A stretch of DNA of 64,000 nucleotides from Heterocephalus glaber (Eukaryota > Chordata > Mammalia > Rodentia > Bathyergidae), in NCBI RefSeq assembly GCF_000247695.1, contig NW_004624776.1:15530616-15594615 (forward strand). The letters run 5' to 3'. Within the stretch, counting starts at the first letter, position 1. Each line of letters opens with the position of its first letter. Of this stretch, positions 33,604-44,605 are shown in pieces. The translations under genes were made by a program, and so were the position numbers. The notes under the pieces are model-generated. The model saw nothing but the letters and a program-made list of their open reading frames with translations. It did no database searches and was not told the DNA's origin.

Positions 33604-33992
33604 AATGTTTTGTAACTGTTTGACCTGTGTGACCTTTCAAGAATGTTCCGTTAGCTCCACCCCCTTGCAGGAATGTTCTGTTAACTCTGCCCCTCTGTTT
33701 CAGTGAGCGTGCTCACCAACCCCATAGATCCCTATATAAGGAGGCTCCCATTTCTGGTCAAGCACCCAGACTGTGGAGTACAAACTCCTCTGAGCCCACC
33801 AACACGATAAAAGGTTTTTCTCCACCTCTTTGAGTGACTTTCAGATTCCCGAGTCTTCAAATTGTGGTAGTTGTGACCCAGAGCTGTGACACTCAGCTGT
33901 AACACTCAGCTGTGCCTCAGAGCTGTGGCACTTGGCTGTGACACAGCTGTAACACTTAGCTATAGCACTGAGTTGTTCCGCTTTGCCACAAC
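33604..33992 (+). mobile_element. ERV1-like LTR with duplicated enhancer and 3' minisatellite
   Basis: Features of a gammaretrovirus-type LTR in order: a roughly 25-bp direct repeat ('gaatgttccgttagctccac' near 33641 and 'gaatgttctgttaactctgc' near 33671), a TATA box CTATATAAGG near 33732, a polyadenylation-like GATAAAAGG near 33806, and an end in CCACAACA. ATATCAA occurs both just before (about 33597) and just after (about 33993), a possible but not exactly placed duplication. No internal retroviral genes follow. Confidence 0.65.
33880..33978 (+). repeat. AGCTGTGRCACT minisatellite inside the LTR
   Basis: About seven degenerate copies of a 12-16-base unit, AGCTGTGACACTC and variants (AGCTGTAACACTC, AGCTGTGGCACTT, AGCTATAGCACTG), lie downstream of the polyadenylation motif, in the R/U5 part of the LTR. 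Confidence 0.85.
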
Positions 33993-33999
33993 AATATCA

Positions 34000-34344
34000 A
34001 GGCTGGCCTCGCTGGACAAGAGCTAAGGCACCGTGGGACACTGCCATATAGCCTTTTTTTTCACAAGTAACTGTAACACGGAAAACACTAATCATACTTA
34101 TGACAAAGTGTAGGGTATGAAAAACTTGAAGGTAAAGTTACTACTTGTTCTAATTCAGCCTTCTTTCCTCAATTTTAGTAAAACCTTTTTTATTCTAGAT
34201 TTTTCCCTTGTCTGCGTGATCCTTTGTAGGATGAAAATGTTAGTGGACCTGAACTTTAACGGGCTCCCATTTTATCTATTTTCCCATGTGTTTTCTCTTG
34301 TATTTGAAGACCCTATTATCCTTTGAGCATAAAAAATGGTTTTC
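34000..34344. other. No recognisable feature
   Basis: Unique AT-rich sequence after the LTR. Confidence 0.45.
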
Positions 34345-34444
34345 ATTTTTGTTTTGTATTGTTTTTTGGTACTGAGGCTCGAACTTGGGACGTTGTGCTT
34401 GGGAGGTAGATGGTGGAACCACTGAGTCAAATCCCTGGCCCCCC
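34345..34444 (-). mobile_element. ID SINE, minus strand
   Basis: 'tttttggtactgaggctcga', 'ggtggaaccactgagtcaaa' and 'tccctggccccc' are a reverse-complement ID. Flanks 'cataaaaaatggtttt' and 'cataagaaatgttttt' look like an imperfect target-site duplication. Confidence 0.88.
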
Positions 34445-34464
34445 ATAAGAAATGTTTTTAACCA

Positions 34465-34835
34465 CTGCTATGAATTAAATGGTTTGTGTCCTCTCAAAAT
34501 TCGTATGCTGAAATCTCAATCCTCAGTGTGCTGGTATCAGGAGGTGGGCCTTTGGGGCAGTAGGCAAGGACGGAAGGCAGAGCCCTGGGGAGGGAAGAGG
34601 ATCAGTGCCCTGAGAAGACCTGAGGGAAGTGACTGGGCTCTGCTCCCCACTAGGTGAGGACACAGTGAGAAAGCACCATCTGCAAACTAGCAAGCCAGCC
34701 CTCCCTAGACACTGAATCTGCAACACCTTGGCCTGGGTCCTCAGACCTTCAGAGTTCTGAGAAATAAATGTTTATTTTCTAAGCCCCCAGCCTAAGGTAA
34801 TCTGTCAGGGCAGCCCCAGCTAAGATAACCATCAC
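34465..34835 (+). mobile_element. MLT1/MST-type MaLR LTR
   Basis: 'ctatgaattaaatggtttgt', 'aaaattcgtatgctgaaatc', 'ggtgaggacacagtgagaaa', 'ttctgagaaataaatgttta' and 'agggcagccccagctaagat' occur in the order of a MaLR LTR, near full length. Confidence 0.85.
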
Positions 34836-34974
34836 TGCTTTGCCAGAATACAGTGGCTACCCAAATTAGCCTTTCAAGAAATCAGCCTATTTGTCTTTCA
34901 GAGACGTGTTTTATATTTGTACTAATGTGCTAGATCTTAGTAGTATTGTGAGATTTACTGCTACCCAGACAAAG

Positions 34975-35475
34975 TCATGTCTGTCTGATCCTGACAAAAC
35001 TGGAGCCAAGAAATTGTGAAAGGAAAGGGCTTCTGCCTGCCTTTCTGAGATAAACGCTGCTTCAGGGACCTTCAAGCCCACCAGAGATTCCCTCTCATTC
35101 TATACCCACCCTTACTGTGCACACCTTCCACATATGCACAGGTTTCTGTAACACATTTTATCGCCAGCATTCTTGAAGACTGCAACAATTCCAATGCCCA
35201 GGACAGAACATTTGCCTGGCAACCGCACCTCCACCAACAAATGATGCCACTCCTGCCTGGGTCTGCAAGACCAAAGAACTCTGCATGGGAATAGCTTAGT
35301 CAGTTTCTCCCTTTATGACTTTATAAATTTCCCCTTGCCTCAAGCCCTTTGAATACATCCATGCTTTACTAAAATGAAACTATTTCCATTGCAATCTTCT
35401 GCTACTGTCAAACAAACATTATTCTTTATAGAATCTCTATATCTGATTGTTACTAGATTGAGAGTAGCAGTGGGT
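34975..35475 (+). mobile_element. Possible ERV LTR, unassigned
   Basis: Promoter-like 'ctttataaatttccccttgc' near 35320 and a downstream C/T and A/T pattern resemble an ERV LTR beginning near 'tgtctgatcctgac'. Neither edge nor a target-site duplication is clear. Confidence 0.35.
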
Positions 35476-35479
35476 TTTG

Positions 35480-36735
35480 GTACCACCATCTCTTGACTAG
35501 TAACCTCCAATGGCCAATCTCAATGTTATAAGTATCTTCCAACAAAAATTTTTAGTTGATATTTTTGTGTGTTTTTGATACTTCAACAGTGTTTCCCTAG
35601 TTTCCCTGTATCACTTAGAAGAATTAAAGAGATATTAAAAGTCACAAAGTAATTATTGTGCAAAGACATAATCAAATCCATCCTAAAGTTACAAATTTTC
35701 TATTTTTCAAAAAGCATCACATGAGCTGGTCCCATTTTCCATGTCTCATGTGGTTGCTGAATCTCAGGGTTCTGAGATGTACACCCCTGGAGATTTGCAG
35801 CAACAATTCTAGAATCAAACTGGCCTAATTTGAGCCCAGACTGTCACTTGATCTAGTTTCATCAGTAAGCCCAGGTATTTCATTTGAACTTCTGCAGGCC
35901 AATCATGTATGGCATCCTAAACATTTGCAAGAGTCTAGATCATTTGGTTCCAAAGTTCTTTTCTAGGATACAAAATTACATTTTTTTTCTTCACGCCAAA
36001 TAGCACAGACAATTCCTGAAACACTGAGAAATACAAAGCACTGTGATTCAGTGTTCAGGTCAATACTAATGCATATTTCTTCACTGCTTTCCCCAAGCGT
36101 CTGCTGCTATGTCATCTATATAGAGTGATGTATCTTTGTTAGACATGGCAATCATTCTAAAATTAACTATTGCTTCTTCTAACCTGACAAAGGTGGCCAT
36201 ATTTAGCAAATAAAAATACTATTGGAGAGAAATTACAGATAAACAATAGATTACTTTCAGTATAAACATGGTCCTTGCAATCTTTTACCCAGACTTATAC
36301 TTTAAAAATCCATTGTTTTATCTAAACTTGAAATTATTCTGAACGTCTTGTATTTTGCATAGCAATCCTAAACATGGTGCTTAAAACTGGCTTGCCATCA
36401 ATGCTTAAAATAAGCTGGGTGCATAGGGAAATATTGTTTAAGGGTAAAATGTTAGAGTTTGAAAGGTTAAATAACTTTTGGAGATGCAATAGATATCACA
36501 ATGCCTATAGCCAAAAATACTGTATTGCATTAAAATTTGCCACAACATAGGATCTTGAATTTGGTCATTATAAATAATAATAGTAGTTTAATAATAGGAT
36601 TAGGATAAACTTTGGAGGGTGATGGATATGTTTATAGCCTTGATGGTGGTCATAGTCTCCTAGGTATATATTTGTCCCCAAATTCAGAAAGATACAAGTG
36701 GCAATCAAAATATACAGTAAATGCTTAAGTTTTAA
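35480..36735. other. No recognisable feature
   Basis: Unique AT-rich sequence. No gene or repeat is supported. Confidence 0.45.
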
Positions 36736-36750
36736 AAATTAATTGCAACA

Positions 36751-37098
36751 AAAGACACAGTGCCATTAATATCTCTCAAAATACTCCCCACTCTTAAAGT
36801 GCTTCAAGCACACTTATCCCATCATTCTTGCCACTTTCTGAAGCTATTCTGGAAGTCCTCTTTCATGTGTGTCTTTACAAAGCATCATTAAAAACACAGT
36901 GAATGCTGCTCTCAAGTGCAGACAGAAAAGCAGATTTGTAGAAACATTATGGCATATCCTTGTCAACCATATTCACTGGACCTGGCAGTGTACAACTTCT
37001 GGCCCTTCCCCAAACTCAAAATGACCATGAAAGGCAAATGTTCTTCATCAGTTCAGGCCCCTAAGAAAACCACAAAGTGCAACTAAAGACACTCACAC
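36751..37098. pseudogene. Rearranged mariner transposase pseudogene
   Basis: Two transposase pieces lie in opposite orientation. On the plus strand (about 36955-37050) the frame reads YPCQPYSLDLAVYNFWPF followed by PKLKMTMKG, the conserved mariner block around the third catalytic aspartate; here the usual Asp (as in PxDF/Y) reads Asn. On the minus strand (about 36880 down to 36755) the C-terminal block is encoded, KEDFQNSFRKWQE then a stop, then WDKC. The C-terminal third is therefore inverted and placed upstream of the middle. It encodes no protein. Confidence 0.8.
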
Positions 37099-37099
37099 T

Positions 37100-38510
37100 G
37101 ATGTGTTCTCTATTAAATGTCAGGACACCCCCCCATCCATTACCCCTCCATTCTGACATCAGAAAGCAAAGACCAAGGGAAAGCTCCTTCCTCGTCACAG
37201 GTTCCTTCACCTAAGAGCAACCTTCCCTCTGGGCCGTGCAGGTTTCTCACAGAGACACAGATAAATCTAGAAGCTGACTGTCTCCCACAACTTACAGTTC
37301 TGTGCTCTCTGAGAAATAGCAGGTGGTAGAGTCCCCCATTGCTAATGAACACCGTGCTGTCTTCTAGGCCTGTCCTGCCCCCGTGAGAGCTGTGTTACAC
37401 GTTTGGCCTCTTTCATGGGAGGAGACACTTGTGGGATGAAGTGACATCTTTTCAAAACACCAGAAGCTTCCAACTGGCCAGAGTGCAGGTCCACTTGCCT
37501 GGCCACCCTGGCTTTCCGTGGGTGCACAGCTGTCTAAATGGAGAAGGGGAAAATTATAGAGGAGAGACAACAACGGACTAAAAAAGAAAGAAGCCCAAGC
37601 ATGCTTCCCTATTTAGAGCATGGCCACCTTCACAGAGCCCCAAGTAGGAGAAAGTATGGCTTCATTATCTTCCATTTGCAAGTAAGCAGGCAGTCTGCAT
37701 GGAAATGCTTCCTTAACCCCTGCCACAGCACTGTGATGGCTAAGTGTATCGGAAATTCATAACGAGCAAAATCGCTGGGCAGCTTGTCGGTTTAACTCCT
37801 GATTGGAACATGCTTAATGGGATTTTACGTTCAGCAAAGTGAACTTTGAAATACTCAAGTTCAAGTTTCACCTGAGGAGGCCCCATCTGTTTCTACTCCC
37901 CTCAGAGTTTCCATCTGCTGTCCTCTGGGCCTGTCTAACAGGTGCCCCGTTAGGCTCACCAGCTCTCCCAGGTGCTGAAGTCATGGAAACTTTAAGACTT
38001 AAAAAAAAAGAAAGAAAAAATTAAAACTTTGATCCCATAAATTACCTGTGAAATTTAATGCCATTGTACCACAGCTTGAGTGACATTCACCAGCGTGTCT
38101 GTTGAGATCTCCCAAAGGCGTGCATGGCGACATTTGCTTCACACTTTGGGATGTGGGGCGCTCTCTCGAGGGACTATGAGGAATGGGGCCGGCCAGAAGG
38201 TTGTGCACCTGGACGGGCTTCCCAGCTGACAGCTCACAGCTTCCAGTTCAGCCATCTTGTGGATCTGCCCCTGCCCTGGGCTGCCTGTTAGCAGGACAGG
38301 CTTCATCATATCAGGTGTTCTGCTTAGCTGGAGCCCAGAACTCAGAGCAGCTGGTCTTGACCTGTGCAGGCCTGGTGCTGGCAGGAAATGACAGCCGTAA
38401 TACCAGTGTTACACATCAGTTTGTGTCGCTGACTCATTTTTCTCATTTCAGGTTCTCCAAAAAGAATTCCAGCACTGGAAGAGCTGGGGCATTCCATATA
38501 AAGCCAGATG
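37100..38510. other. Unique sequence, GC-moderate, no gene recognised
   Basis: Several overlapping short frames occur on both strands; the longest (125 codons, 38183-38560) shows no domain. The stretch 37740-37870 is non-repetitive with scattered CpG and could be a conserved non-coding element. Confidence 0.4.
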
Positions 38511-40225
38511 ATTACTGGTGGGGATCATGCAAGAGAGAAACAAAGGAAGGAGCTAAATAAGGTCGTTATGACAGACTCAAAAATCTGCAGGAAAAAGTTC
38601 CATGTCCACAGAGGGATGCTGACTACTCAGAAAGTTTCTGAGTTAGACCTCTGGCTCATCCAACACAGACCCGAGACACTGATTCATTTAGTAGATGATG
38701 CTTTAAGCAGATCACAGTGTCACAGGTCACTTCTGCTCAGAGAGCAAAGGAGACTGCCCAGCCATGTGCTTTCAATATAACAAAGACTCGGTCTCCTCCC
38801 AGGTGCTCTGCCCACCCAAGCCCCACTGATTGGGGCTAACAGCCAGGATAGAGTTGCAACATTGTACTCACTGTGCATTTATACTCAGATTTGTGGAAAT
38901 CTTTCAATGGTATTGTTGTAACAGGCTCTTCAGCCTCAGTCTCTCAGCTGCCTCCTCCTACTCATGGCCCCAAGGTGGCATCCCCAGTGTAAGGGGCAGG
39001 AGATAAGGGTCCTGTCCTCCTTCTGGGGCTCTGGGTGCCTTCTGACCTTGTGTTGGTTGTAGGCTGTATGCTAATGACGTCCTCTGGCCTCCAAAATATT
39101 GTCCCTTGTCCCAGCTGTGCTCTACATGCCTAGCAAAGGAGTAGACTCCTGGCAAGTCTTGGGTTCCAGCTCTGTACCAGGGAACCAAGTCTGAGCTCTT
39201 TTTCATAACTGTTCTTTGGCCCTCAATGCGTGGGACCCACCACTGGCCAGTCCTCTCATCTCCTGTGCCCCTGTCACCTTCCACCACACCATGCGAGAAC
39301 ATTCAGGCATGGATGTCTAAGCTGGCCCTGGATATGCTAGCAGAGTCAAAAGAAGAGTTTAGACCATTCACTTTCAGGTCTCAGGAGGACATGGAAGTTT
39401 GAAAAGGTACTTAACTGGTAATGAAGATAACAAAAGAGAAGTCAATTTTTATGACTAAAACAATTAAGTGTATCACATCTAGTTTCAGTACTTTAGCCTA
39501 TTATAAAAAAATGAACATTTTTTTCTATGTCATTGTCTGCCTAAAGCCTTAGCCATGCCTTCTTCCATCACTTCTCTTTCTCGTATGATGGATATGCTGG
39601 AGAGCCACTCTTTCTGTAAGACAAGAGATGGGATGAAGTCAGGGCTCGGATGCATTCTGTTTGAAGGGGTCACCATCCATTTCTGAACCTGTGGGTTCTT
39701 TTCTGGCAAAGAAGCCAGACACTTTTGCAAAATACACTCCTGGAGGTTTGTCTCTTTTAACCTCAATGTTTGGAAGAAAAATAACAGCAGAACAACAACA
39801 AAAAAATCAAAACAGAGCATTTGATGTGATCACAGCTGCCTGATTGAAGAGTTTTTCCAGTTTAAAATACCCTAATCAGAAAAGCAAGCACAATTACACA
39901 CATGCACATACATTCTGGGAGGGTGTCTGTTTGTTACTTTGATGACTTAAATAAAGAAAAGGGGAGACTCTGGGGCCAATGTCATATGATCCGGAGTTTC
40001 GGGGGACCAGAGTTGGAAATGGACAAGTGAGTCGGTATGACCTCTCCAAGTGGAGTGCATATATATCCTAGATCTATAAGTCAGGCTTCTGTGATTCAGA
40101 TAGAAAGGAAAGCTTGAAATGTTTGTAAGAAATGATTAGAACTGTTAATCATTTTATTATTGCTAACACTAGTAAATGTTATTGCTTCATCACTGCTGGA
40201 AAAAATAAATCCCTCAACATACTTC
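38511..40225. other. No recognisable feature
   Basis: Unique sequence. Frames on either strand near 38960-39300 and 39530-39820 lack recognisable domains, splice context or start context. Confidence 0.4.
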
Positions 40226-40226
40226 T

Positions 40227-40370
40227 AAGAACTCACCTGTATTCCCACCACTTGGGGGGCCAAGGCAGGAAGATTGTAGATTCAAGGCCAGCATGGATTG
40301 CATAAACAGTCTGAGGCCAGTCTGGACTAACAAAGCTAGACCCTCTCTCAAAAACCATATAAGAAAAAAT
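40227..40370 (+). mobile_element. B1 SINE
   Basis: 'cacctgtattcccaccactt', 'ggccaaggcaggaagattgt', 'gaggccagtctggactaaca' and 'ctagaccctctctcaaaaa' are the 7SL-derived B1 pattern. Confidence 0.88.
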
Positions 40371-40374
40371 GATA

Positions 40375-41624
40375 GCTCTGAAAAGCTAAAATAGAAGTGA
40401 TAAAAGATGAAACAGTACACCTCTGTGATTTGTTGTGGGTCCTAGAGGTGCTTCACTAAGTGCTGCTCAAAACTAAGATCCAGATCTAGGTCTTTCCCAG
40501 AACCTTTTGCAAATATCAATTCTGATACTCAGGGGTAGGGATTAGAAAATTAAAACATTTTTTTTTCTTTCACAAGGAAAACGGATCCTTTAAGCAAGTC
40601 CTAGAAATATATCTTGAGGTGTCCATTCATGATGTGGTGGAGACTAAAGGGCTTCTCTGCCTCTGTTGGTGAAAGGACTAAGTCAGCCGAGCTGCAGGAA
40701 TGAGGTTCAATGCAGGAGGAGACAAGGAAGACAGGGAGGAAGTGAGGGGTCCGTTCATCACTGTGCACATGGTCTTAGCTTTGACAATTTCACATCTGCC
40801 ACCTATAAACCATCCCGACTGACTAGGAAGTTGCACAGCCCACCAAGCATGAGCTTTGTCAGCCTGACATCCAAAGCCTTTACTCCTGACAACTCATTGT
40901 CTACAGACCTTTATTCCCGGATTGTAGGCACTTGAAGAGCTATCATCAAGAGAGGTGCCAATTGTTTTAATACAGTATTCCTTGAAGCTCTGTGTAATAT
41001 GAATAACCCCTCTAGAATGCTGCTTCTTGGCGTATTCTGCACAGACGAGAGGCATATTGATCCATGCAGTGTTGGGGAAAGCAAAACAAATAATTAAGGA
41101 ACCCCTTCTTCAATGTCTCCTCCCAGACCTACCCAAACCTACCCCATCCCAGTGAGCTGAGCAGCATGGGAATGGGAAGGGGGATTTCACTTCTGTCCCC
41201 CACTCCCTCTCCAGCCACCTAGCTTTGTCACCAAAGAGCCCAGCTGTGTTCTGTTTCTAAAATAAGCTGCACTGTCTTTTTATCAGGGGTAATTTTCTTT
41301 CTAATTGCACATGGGCTCATTTTAAGAACTGCCTGCCCTTTTGCAGAATTAGCTGTGGACAATCCTTGCTCCTGTTCCATCTGACCATTCTGGAGCCCTC
41401 CAAGCCTGGGGTTCTGTTTCGGCCTCACATTTAGTTTAATTCCCACTTAGACCCTTGTCCATTTCCCATGATGTGACAGTTCAAATGAGTCTTGTTCCCA
41501 ACACCTCTCCTCTTAGGCTCCAAGACAGAAGGGCCAATTCTCACAAGTGCATTAAGACTTAGAATCCTTGTTCTAAGCCATTTTTATTACTGTGACTTGA
41601 AAATGAGAAGAGAGGAATTGGTTT
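40375..41624. other. No recognisable feature
   Basis: Unique sequence without a supportable gene or repeat. Confidence 0.45.
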
Positions 41625-41630
41625 TCTGAC

Positions 41631-41724
41631 ATTTTTTTTTCTTTTTTTTGGTACTGGGGATCGAACTCCGGACCTTATGCTTGCAAGGCAGGAGGCGGGA
41701 CCACTGAGCTAAATCCCCAGCCCC
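41631..41724 (-). mobile_element. Full-length, well-preserved ID SINE, minus strand
   Basis: A T-run is followed by 'gtactggggatcgaactccg' (intact B box on the minus strand) and 'ctgagctaaatccccagccc' (A box region). TCTGAC flanks it at 41625-41630 and 41725-41730. It is the cleanest ID copy here and so probably among the youngest insertions. Confidence 0.95.
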
Positions 41725-41730
41725 TCTGAC

Positions 41731-42390
41731 TTTTTTAAGTGCGATCAATTTGTACTAAGCTTACTGTTATGCCTTTACCTAGAAAGCTTACCCTACAAGA
41801 CACAGAAGTCAGATGTCACAGATACAAAGATTGCCAGTGCAAGCCACCAAAAAGAAAATGTCAGGCACAAAAGTGGGGATGTTGAAATGTCATCATTGTT
41901 AAAATTTTATAGTGTCCTTAAATGTTTACCAAATACTAAGAAATAGAGCCTGATTTCTCTTTTGCAGGAATAATGCAAAATTTCCATTAAAAATAATAAA
42001 TTAGAGTTGCAAATGATTCACTTTCGTCAGAGAAGGAATAGCTTTTAAATTCATTGGAATAAGGATACTATAGCTTGCTGTCTTGTTGTCAAGCAACAAA
42101 TCATTGAATTTCCATGATCTAAATCTTAAGGAAACTTTAAGTTTTCCACTTAAAAAATGTCCCAAGTATGTTAAAAAAAAAACAACAAAAAACAGGATTC
42201 TCAGCTTATACTTCAAAAGCAAGAAGGCCCAGTGTCTCCCTTTTGTCTTAGGTACAAATAGCATTATCATAAAGAATAAACAAAGAAAAAAAAGAAAAGA
42301 AAAAGGAAAAGATATCTAGACCACTACCAGCATTAGTACTATAGAAACCAAGTCAATGAAATTATGTTTAGTATTACAAGAGTCAATACA
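41731..42390. other. No recognisable feature
   Basis: A-rich unique sequence with poly(A)-like runs near 42170 and 42285. Confidence 0.45.
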
Positions 42391-42394
42391 ATAA

Positions 42395-42545
42395 CTCCAC
42401 AGACTCCATGCCCACAATATAGCAAGTACTGTCTGCACACTGTCTTCCAACCCAATAAGGATCCTGCACAGTAGATATTCTTCCCATTTCATAGATACAA
42501 GAAGTTGAGGATCCAAAAGGCTGCATCCAGGGTCCTTATACTTTA
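42395..42545 (+). mobile_element. MIR-like SINE fragment
   Basis: 'atagcaagtactgtctgcac', 'aataaggatcctgcacagta', 'cccatttcatagatacaaga' and 'agttgaggatccaaaaggct' follow the MIR core. Confidence 0.6.
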
Positions 42546-43848
42546 ACCATCTTCAAGAAAGTAAATGCTTTAGCACAAAAATCTCAGGGAAAAGGTTTAA
42601 CATAGATGAAGACATGTACTCTTTTCCATGTGTGGAACCAGAAATAATGGGAAATTAGTCCTAATAATGCTTCTTCGCACATTTCTCATGTAAAATATAG
42701 TTTTCAACAATGTATCAACTTCATGAAAAGGGGCAAAAATATATCACAGTTAATGAATATTTTGGTGATTGTTTATCATTTTCCTGTGTACAACCACTGG
42801 CAATTATATTCCGATGAATAAAGGGCAATTTTAGGTTAACTCTATAATCCTGAAAGAATTAGTACAAAATGTCAGTTCATTCACCTGCTGAAAGAAATCA
42901 CTTTCAAACATCTTAAATAACAGCCTCTCTCACCTACAGGTAAGCGCAGCCCTAGTTGTTTGAATTAAACTTCACTTTTATACTCACTAGATTACCATCC
43001 TATGAAAATTCAACTACTCTACCAAAAAAGCAAACAAACCAAACTTAACAGCCTTCTTCTTCTAAAGCCCTAGTTGGTCCTTGTGTTTTGATGCCTTGGT
43101 GGTTTGGGTAATGAGAGGTCAAACAATCACACAGTGGTGACCTACTGGAATTACAGGAAGTGCAAACAAACTCTTTTTAGCAGGAAGAGCATATTAGTAA
43201 AGAAATTGGAACTGGAGAGCTGACTCAGGCTCTCAGCTCATCCTGCTGTGTCTCTCTAATTTCGTTACCTTGCTGTTTGATACTCCTGGCTGATTCTGAT
43301 GAATTCTCAAAGATAGAAAAACTCACACTTAATTTCAATATCTGAAGACACCCCAGTGGCTAATTTATCGGGGGGAGGGGGGGAGTTGTTAGACAAACAG
43401 TTACTTGAAATGGCCACCAGCTAGTGATTTTCTCCATAGTTGTCGGTGACCTCAGAAGTAGAAGAGCTGGGAAATTTCCTCCTGTGAAGTCATGCCAAAG
43501 AGCAGTGTCTGAAAACAGCAAGTCATTTGTTCTTCCCTTCATTTTACCAGTGAGGGAAAACAGAAGGGTCAGAGGTATCTGGTAAGGGAGTGGTCTCTTG
43601 TTTTTCTTATCTCCTTGGATTTTTCTGCAATTTCTGAAGGCTTTTTGATACTTTTTCTAGAATGCTTTGCTTTCTTAAACTAGGCTCACTTGATCCTTTC
43701 TCAAACTTAAGAGAAAGTATTGTCATCTGCAATTTCTTGATTTCACCATCTTTGCCACCTCCAAATAACCATCCACCCATCCACAGAAGAAAGACAGCCA
43801 GCCGCCTCACCTGCACACTGTGAAAGGTGTGTGTCCTATAATCTCTGT
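42546..43848. other. No recognisable feature
   Basis: Unique sequence. A 120-codon minus-strand frame at 43607-43969 runs into the MaLR LTR and is not a gene. Confidence 0.45.
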
Positions 43849-43851
43849 GAT

Positions 43852-44270
43852 GGTTTGGAGCTAAAATATCCCCCCAGATGCTCATGTGTTCATAGGTGGG
43901 AGTTGTGGAAGGTGATTGGATTGTGAGAGGTCTGATTTCATTAGTGATGGATTCATAATCTGCTGGCATTATTGTCTTTTTGTTTTGTTTTGATTTTTGG
44001 TACCTGGGTTCAAACTAAAGACCTTGCACTTGTGAGGCAGGTGGTGGCACCACTGAGCTAAATCCCTGGCCCTGGCGGGATTATTAAAAGGTGAAAGGAA
44101 CAGGAAATGAGGCTAGTTAAAGGGAGTTGGTGATAGAGGTCTGACTCTGGCTCTCTCTCTACTTCCTGGCTGTCTAGAGTAAACAGCTTCCCTCTCCCAC
44201 ACCCTTCTGCCATGATGTTTCCGCCTCACCGCCGCCTAGAGACAAGAGACTGAGGTGATTATGGACTGAA
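43852..44270 (+). mobile_element. MaLR LTR interrupted by an ID SINE
   Basis: The LTR begins 'tgatggtttggagctaaaat' and resumes after the ID with 'gggattattaaaaggtgaaa', 'cttcctggctgtctagagta' and 'tctgccatgatgtttccgcc', ending near 'gattatggactgaaa'. The order is that of a rodent MaLR LTR. Confidence 0.85.
43978..44074 (-). mobile_element. ID SINE nested in the MaLR LTR
   Basis: 'tttttggtacctgggttcaa', 'aggcaggtggtggcaccact' and 'gagctaaatccctggccct' are a reverse-complement ID. Flanks 'ctggcattattgtc' and 'ctggcgggattatt' suggest an imperfect duplication. Confidence 0.9.
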
Positions 44271-44605
44271 ATAGGGAGGGGTGGAGGGGTTGAAGGGAGG
44301 GCTGGGCAAGGGTGAAAAATAAGAACCAAGAGAGATTATGTAAAGGTGCAAATTTCCAATGATGAATGTCATTATATTGTATACCTAAAATGTACCAATG
44401 ATTAGAATGAATAATCGAAAATGCAAAATAGGAAGAAAAGGTCGAAAGGGGTAGGGGTAGTGGGAGGGGCAGGAGAAAGGAAAGAAGGGAAAGGAAAAAT
44501 GCTGAGAAATGGAAAAAATGGAAATAAAGTCTTTGTAAATAGGGAAGGGTGGAGGGCATGAAGGGAGGGCTAGGAATGGGGGCGGGGGGGGGGGGAAGAA
44601 CCTGA
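44270..44605 (+). mobile_element. L1 3' UTR, permuted (tail segment before body segment)
   Basis: Compared with the copies at 1-330 and 45641-45933, the segment order is altered. The distal part (gagggatggagg... to 'cctaaaatgtaccaa') comes first at 44272-44399. Then a second copy starts further upstream in the unit ('gcaaaataggaagaaaaggt') and runs through the purine tract to a G-run at about 44580-44594. This looks like two overlapping insertions or a tandem duplication. Confidence 0.8.

Noticed and set aside
38183..38560. 125-codon plus-strand frame as a possible gene
   Set aside because: No domain, no supportive splice or promoter context, and the composition shows no coding-like pattern I can defend.
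43607..43969. 120-codon minus-strand frame
   Set aside because: Its upstream part is the reverse strand of a MaLR LTR; no domain.
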